Positions 61,046 to 64,000 of a stretch of DNA of 64,000 bases are shown piece by piece (positions within the stretch are counted from its first letter, which is position 1; each line of letters begins with the position of its first letter). The translations under genes were made by a program, and so were the position numbers. The stretch is taken from contig NZ_BJMN01000004.1 in assembly GCF_006539185.1 (NCBI RefSeq), positions 18,723-82,722 of the forward strand. Direction: 5' to 3'. Source of the stretch: Streptomyces gardneri. Lineage in GTDB: Bacteria; Actinomycetota; Actinomycetes; Streptomycetales; Streptomycetaceae. Under the pieces are notes generated by a model. That model was given only the letters and a program-made list of their open reading frames with translations. It ran no database searches and was not told the origin of the DNA.

Positions 61046-61630
61046 ATGATCGATGAATTCGCGAAAGACAACCTGCACGGGAGGCTCCGGCGGGACCGCC
61101 AGGCGCTGCTCTGGAAGCTCGACGGCTTGTCCGAGTACGACGCCCGCCGGCCTTTGACAGCGACCGGGACCAACCTCCTCGGCCTGGTGAAACACGTGGC
61201 CACCGTCGAGGCCAGGTACTTCGGCGAGGTCTTCGACCGCCCTTCCCCGGAACCGCTGCCCCGGTGGCAGGACTCCAACGGCAGCGATCTGTGGGCGACC
61301 GAGGACGAGACCCGCGATCAGATCATCGGGTTCTACCGGCGCACGTGGGAACACTCGGACGCGACGATCAACGAGCTTCCCCTCGACGCCCCCGGCCACG
61401 TGCCGTGGTGGCCGGAGCCCTATCTGAACACGAACCTGTTCGCCATCATGGTCCATGTCCTCGGCGAGTCCATCCGGCATGCCGGGCACGCCGATATCCT
61501 GCGCGAGGGCCTCGACGGCCGGACCGGGGTGCGCGCCGAAAACGAGAAGCAGATCGACGAGGAAGCCCGTGCCGCCTACTGCGCGAAGATCGAGCAGGCC
61601 GCCCGGTCGGCCGCATCGATCAAGGCTTAG
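61046..61630 (+). CDS. DinB-family (DUF664) protein
   Basis: 194 residues from ATG 61046. DUF664/DinB four-helix pattern with the metal-binding His of TNLLGLVKHVATVEARYFGE and the later HVLGESIRHAGHADILREGLDG (quoted in part). Relatives include mycothiol- and bacillithiol-dependent transferases, and DUF664 proteins are widespread in Streptomyces. The exact reaction is unknown. The TAG stop at 61628-61630 forms the first bases of an IS701-type end, so the element landed exactly at the stop codon and left the protein intact or nearly so. Confidence 0.85.
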   Translation: MIDEFAKDNLHGRLRRDRQALLWKLDGLSEYDARRPLTATGTNLLGLVKHVATVEARYFGEVFDRPSPEPLPRWQDSNGSDLWATEDETRDQIIGFYRRTWEHSDATINELPLDAPGHVPWWPEPYLNTNLFAIMVHVLGESIRHAGHADILREGLDGRTGVRAENEKQIDEEARAAYCAKIEQAARSAASIKA

Positions 61631-61655
61631 TACTCCAGCCGTAGATCGTGATCTT
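61628..61655. repeat. IS701-type terminal repeat (28 bp)
   Basis: TAGTACTCCAGCCGTAG followed by ATCGTGATCTT. The same sequence with two changes lies at 62740-62767. Here it borders the 3' remnant of the transposase on the minus strand. Confidence 0.85.
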
Positions 61656-61813
61656 CATGGCTGGGCGGCTGCTTGCCGTCGGTAGTGGCAGTCGCGGGCG
61701 CGGGCCTGGTGTCGGCGTCGCCAGTGTGACCAGCGGAGTCGGTGCGCGAGGTCGTGGGCCCGGCTGGTCAGGGTGGTGAACAGGCGTTGGATCTCGGTGC
61801 AGGTCGGTATGGA
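61655..61813 (-). mobile_element. IS701-family transposase C-terminal remnant
   Basis: The minus strand reads IPTCTEIQRLFTTLTSRAH, then WSHWRRRHQARARDCHYRR and a stop next to the terminal repeat. The end of the window encodes DDLIPLTCN, the expected lead-in to this same segment, so both belong to one family. The N-terminal part is absent; a junction with other DNA must lie between 61814 and 61953. Confidence 0.75.
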
Positions 61814-61953
61814 CCGAGGCCGGCCTGTGGCGTCGGCTGCACCGGGCGGTGCTGGACGAACTCGGGAACGAACGGCTCGTTGGATCTCGAAGGATGTGAG
61901 GGCCGTCGGGAGCGGCCCGGAACTGAACTGGTGCAGCACACGTCTCCCGCACC

Positions 61954-62742
61954 ATGATCTCAAGTGAGCGCCAAGAGCACGCGATCTCCACCAAGCTGGT
62001 CTCGCCGTCCGCAGTGAGTGCGGAACCGTCGAAGACCAACGACTACAACAGCTTCGCCGAGGCGTACGCGGCCGCAAACGAAACCAACCTGGTCAATGCC
62101 TACTACGAGCGGCCCGCGATGCTGGCCCTCGCTGGAGACGTGGCCGGCCGACGGATTCTCGACGTCGGCTGCGGCTCGGGGGCCCTGTTTGCCGCGCTGC
62201 GCGACCGTGGCGCCGTTGTGAGTGGCTTCGACACGAGTGCCGGGATGCTGGAGCTGGCTCGGCGGCGGCTCGGCGACGGTGCGGACCTGCAGGTGGCGGA
62301 CCTGGGCAGCCCGCTTCCTTACGCTGATGACACATTCGACGATGTAACGGCGTCCCTGGTGCTGCACTATCTGGAGGACTGGGGGCCGGCGCTGGCCGAG
62401 CTGCGACGCGTACTCAGGCCCGGCGGTCGGCTGATCGCATCTGTCGACCATCCCTTTGCCATCAACCTCATACACCGCGAGGCCGGTCGCGAGGCCGAGC
62501 ACAACTACTTCGACACCACCAAATGGACCGTGGAGTGGACCATTGGCGGCCATACCGCCCTGGTGAGCAGGTGGAACAGGCCGCTGCACGCGATGATCGA
62601 GGCTTTCATCGGGGCCGGTTTCCGGATTACGGTCATCAGCGAGCCGGAGCCTGATCCCGCCGCCCGCGAGATGTTCCCCGAGGCCATCGCGGCCAAGCCG
62701 CGCTTCCTGTGCTTCCTGTTCTTCGTCCTGCAGGCCGACTAG
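61954..62742 (+). CDS. class I SAM-dependent methyltransferase
   Basis: 262 residues. Motif I RRILDVGCGSGALFAALR, then VSGFDTSAGMLELARRRLG, DDTFDDVTASLVLHYLEDW and ELRRVLRPGGRLIASVDHPF give a standard methyltransferase fold (Methyltransf_11). Substrate unknown. The TAG stop at 62740-62742 lies inside the terminal repeat of the IS701-type element, so the gene has been cut or capped by the insertion; the last residues (FLFFVLQAD) still look natural. The upstream 140 bp are of mixed origin. Confidence 0.88.
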   Translation: MISSERQEHAISTKLVSPSAVSAEPSKTNDYNSFAEAYAAANETNLVNAYYERPAMLALAGDVAGRRILDVGCGSGALFAALRDRGAVVSGFDTSAGMLELARRRLGDGADLQVADLGSPLPYADDTFDDVTASLVLHYLEDWGPALAELRRVLRPGGRLIASVDHPFAINLIHREAGREAEHNYFDTTKWTVEWTIGGHTALVSRWNRPLHAMIEAFIGAGFRITVISEPEPDPAAREMFPEAIAAKPRFLCFLFFVLQAD

Positions 62743-64000
62743 TACTCCAGCCGTAGGCCGTGATCTTGCCGGTCGGGGCCGGTGCGGAGACGGCTGCGGC
62801 CACCGTTGATCATCGTGAGTTGTGTCGACCAACGAAGATCAGGCGGTGGCCGCAGGTCACAGCCTAGTGCCTGCCCGGTGGCGGTCGATGTTCGACCAGC
62901 TGACGGGCCGTATCGCGGGCCGGTTCGCGCGGGTCGAACCATGCCGCCACGCAACGGCGTTGGTGCTGGGCCTGCTGGCGGACCTGCCAAGGAAGAACTG
63001 CTGGACGCTGGCCGAGCACGCGGGCGACTCCACCCCGGACGGCATGCAGCACCTGCTGCACCGCGCGAAGTGGGACGCCGACGCGGTCCGCGACGACGTA
63101 CGCGCCTACGTGGTCGAGTATCTGGCCGATGACGAAGCCGTGCTGGTGGTCGACGAGACCGGCGACCTGAAGAAGGGCACCGCCACGGTCGGCGTCCAGC
63201 GCCGGTACACCGGCACGGCGGGCCGGATCGAGAACTCCCAGGTCGCCGTCTACCTCGTCTACTCCGCCGCCTGCGGGCATGCCGCGATCGACCGGGCCCT
63301 GTACGTCCCGCGCTCGTGGACCGACGACCTCGACCGCTGCCGGACCGCCGGCATCCCCGAAGACCTCACCTTCACGACCAAGCCGGTACTGGCGGCTCGG
63401 ATGATCACCCGGGCCCTGGATGCGGGAACGCCCCCCGCTGGGTCGCCGGCGACGAGGTCTACGGCGACAACCCGCACCTGCGGGCTGCGCTGGAAGACCG
63501 CCGGACCGGCTACGTCCTGGCAGTCTCCAGCACCCACCAAGTCACCACGGTGGCAGGGAAGTTCCCGGCCAAGGCCATCGTGGCGAAGATCCCGAAACGG
63601 GCCTGGCAGCGGCGCTCGGCCGGAGCAGGCGCCAAGGGCGAGCGGTACTACGACTGGGCCCAGGCCGACATCCACGGCCCCGCCGACCGGCCCGGGCACT
63701 GGTGGCTACTGGTCCGCCGCAACCGGAGAAGCGGCGAACTCGCCTTCTACCGCTGCTTCTCACCCCACTCCGTCCCGCTGTCCGACCTGGTGCGGGTGGC
63801 CGGACGGCGCTGGACGGTGGAGGAGACCTTCCAGGCGGGCAAGGGCCTGGCGGGGCTGGACGAGCACCAGGTCCGCCGCTGGACCTCCTGGCACCGCTGG
63901 GTCACCCTCGCGATGCTCGCCCACGCCTTCCTCGCCGTCACCGCAGCCGCCGAACGCCGCGACCACCCCCCCCGACGACCTGATCCCCTTGACCTGCAAC
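62740..64000 (+). mobile_element. IS701-family insertion sequence, runs past the window end
   Basis: Begins with the 28-bp terminal repeat TAGTACTCCAGCCGTAG-GCCGTGATCTT at 62740-62767 and carries a frameshifted IS701-type transposase. The right end lies outside the window. A partial sister copy lies inverted at 61628-61813. Confidence 0.88.
62822..64000 (+). pseudogene. IS701-family transposase, frameshifted, 3' end outside window
   Basis: GTG start at 62822 (STNEDQAVAAGHSLVPARW). The first frame reads MFDQLTGRIAGRFARVEPC, LVVDETGDLKKGTATVGVQ (first catalytic Asp) and TDDLDRCRTAGIPED up to the C6 run at 63431-63436. The match then continues in another frame: WVAGDEVYGDNPHLRAALE, RWTVEETFQAGKGLAGLDEHQ (quoted in part) with the catalytic Glu. 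At the C8 run 63966-63973 the frame returns to the first one (DDLIPLTCN). Two compensating single-base changes in C-runs break the gene, unless they are sequencing errors. Confidence 0.85.

Noticed and set aside
1..64000. tRNA, rRNA or known riboswitch
   Set aside because: I looked for T-loop/CCA-type patterns and conserved rRNA or riboswitch cores and saw none; a covariance search would be needed to exclude them.

Overview
The window is high-GC DNA with Streptomyces features: a bldA-type TTA codon in a SARP regulator, F420/FMN-type oxidoreductases, TetR and PadR regulators, a secreted S8 protease, a DUF916 surface protein, and several actinomycete insertion sequences. It reads as accessory chromosome. 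No rRNA, tRNA or CRISPR array was seen.

Layout. 1-5826 is a Tc-toxin A subunit cut by the window edge. 6103-9161 holds a small membrane protein, a flavin-binding (PNPOx-like) protein, an N-truncated NADAR protein, a TPR remnant and a SUKH-family protein. 9314-12579 is a TetR gene facing an NmrA-like reductase, an LLM oxidoreductase and an unusual OMP-decarboxylase paralogue. 12591-16802 is a large SARP/AfsR regulator (TTA as codon 3) facing an imine-reductase-like gene. 16865-24722 holds an amidase, an acyl-CoA ligase, a TTC38-like protein, a PadR regulator with a clear palindromic operator, and an acyl-CoA dehydrogenase.

24788-32204 is a compact seven-gene minus-strand operon, transcribed from the high-coordinate end: a degenerate sugar-phosphate-cyclase-like protein, a 2OG-Fe dioxygenase, an EamA exporter, a formyltransferase, a second argininosuccinate synthase, a dimethylargininase-like enzyme and a flavin amine oxidase. 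I read it as an uncharacterised pathway to an amino-acid-derived small molecule. Facing it are a response regulator, a histidine kinase and a 66-residue peptide with three F-P-x-x-G-T-P repeats (32362-35494). 35773-39328 is a GNAT/LLM/LLM operon, possibly for sulfur or nitrogen scavenging. A secreted lysyl oxidase follows.

41444-45430 is the most striking locus: a cobalamin-binding radical SAM protein of the RiPP-maturation type, a 96-residue precursor whose last 14 residues are almost all Thr/Val/Ile and end in Cys, and a LanKC-like lyase-kinase that lacks the LanC cyclase. It looks like a minimal, unclassified RiPP cluster.

45554-54766 carries a lipase, two TetR regulators (one beside a perfect 15-bp-arm palindrome), an MpaB-like oxygenase, an S8 protease fused to the tail of a surface protein and then frameshifted, a DUF916 protein, two alpha/beta hydrolases and UDP-glucose dehydrogenase. 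54767-64000 is a decayed, IS-rich stretch: IS5-like and IS701-like copies and remnants, orphan genes, an MFS gene bracketed by 27-bp inverted repeats, a DinB protein and a methyltransferase. The stop codons of the last two coincide with IS701-type ends.
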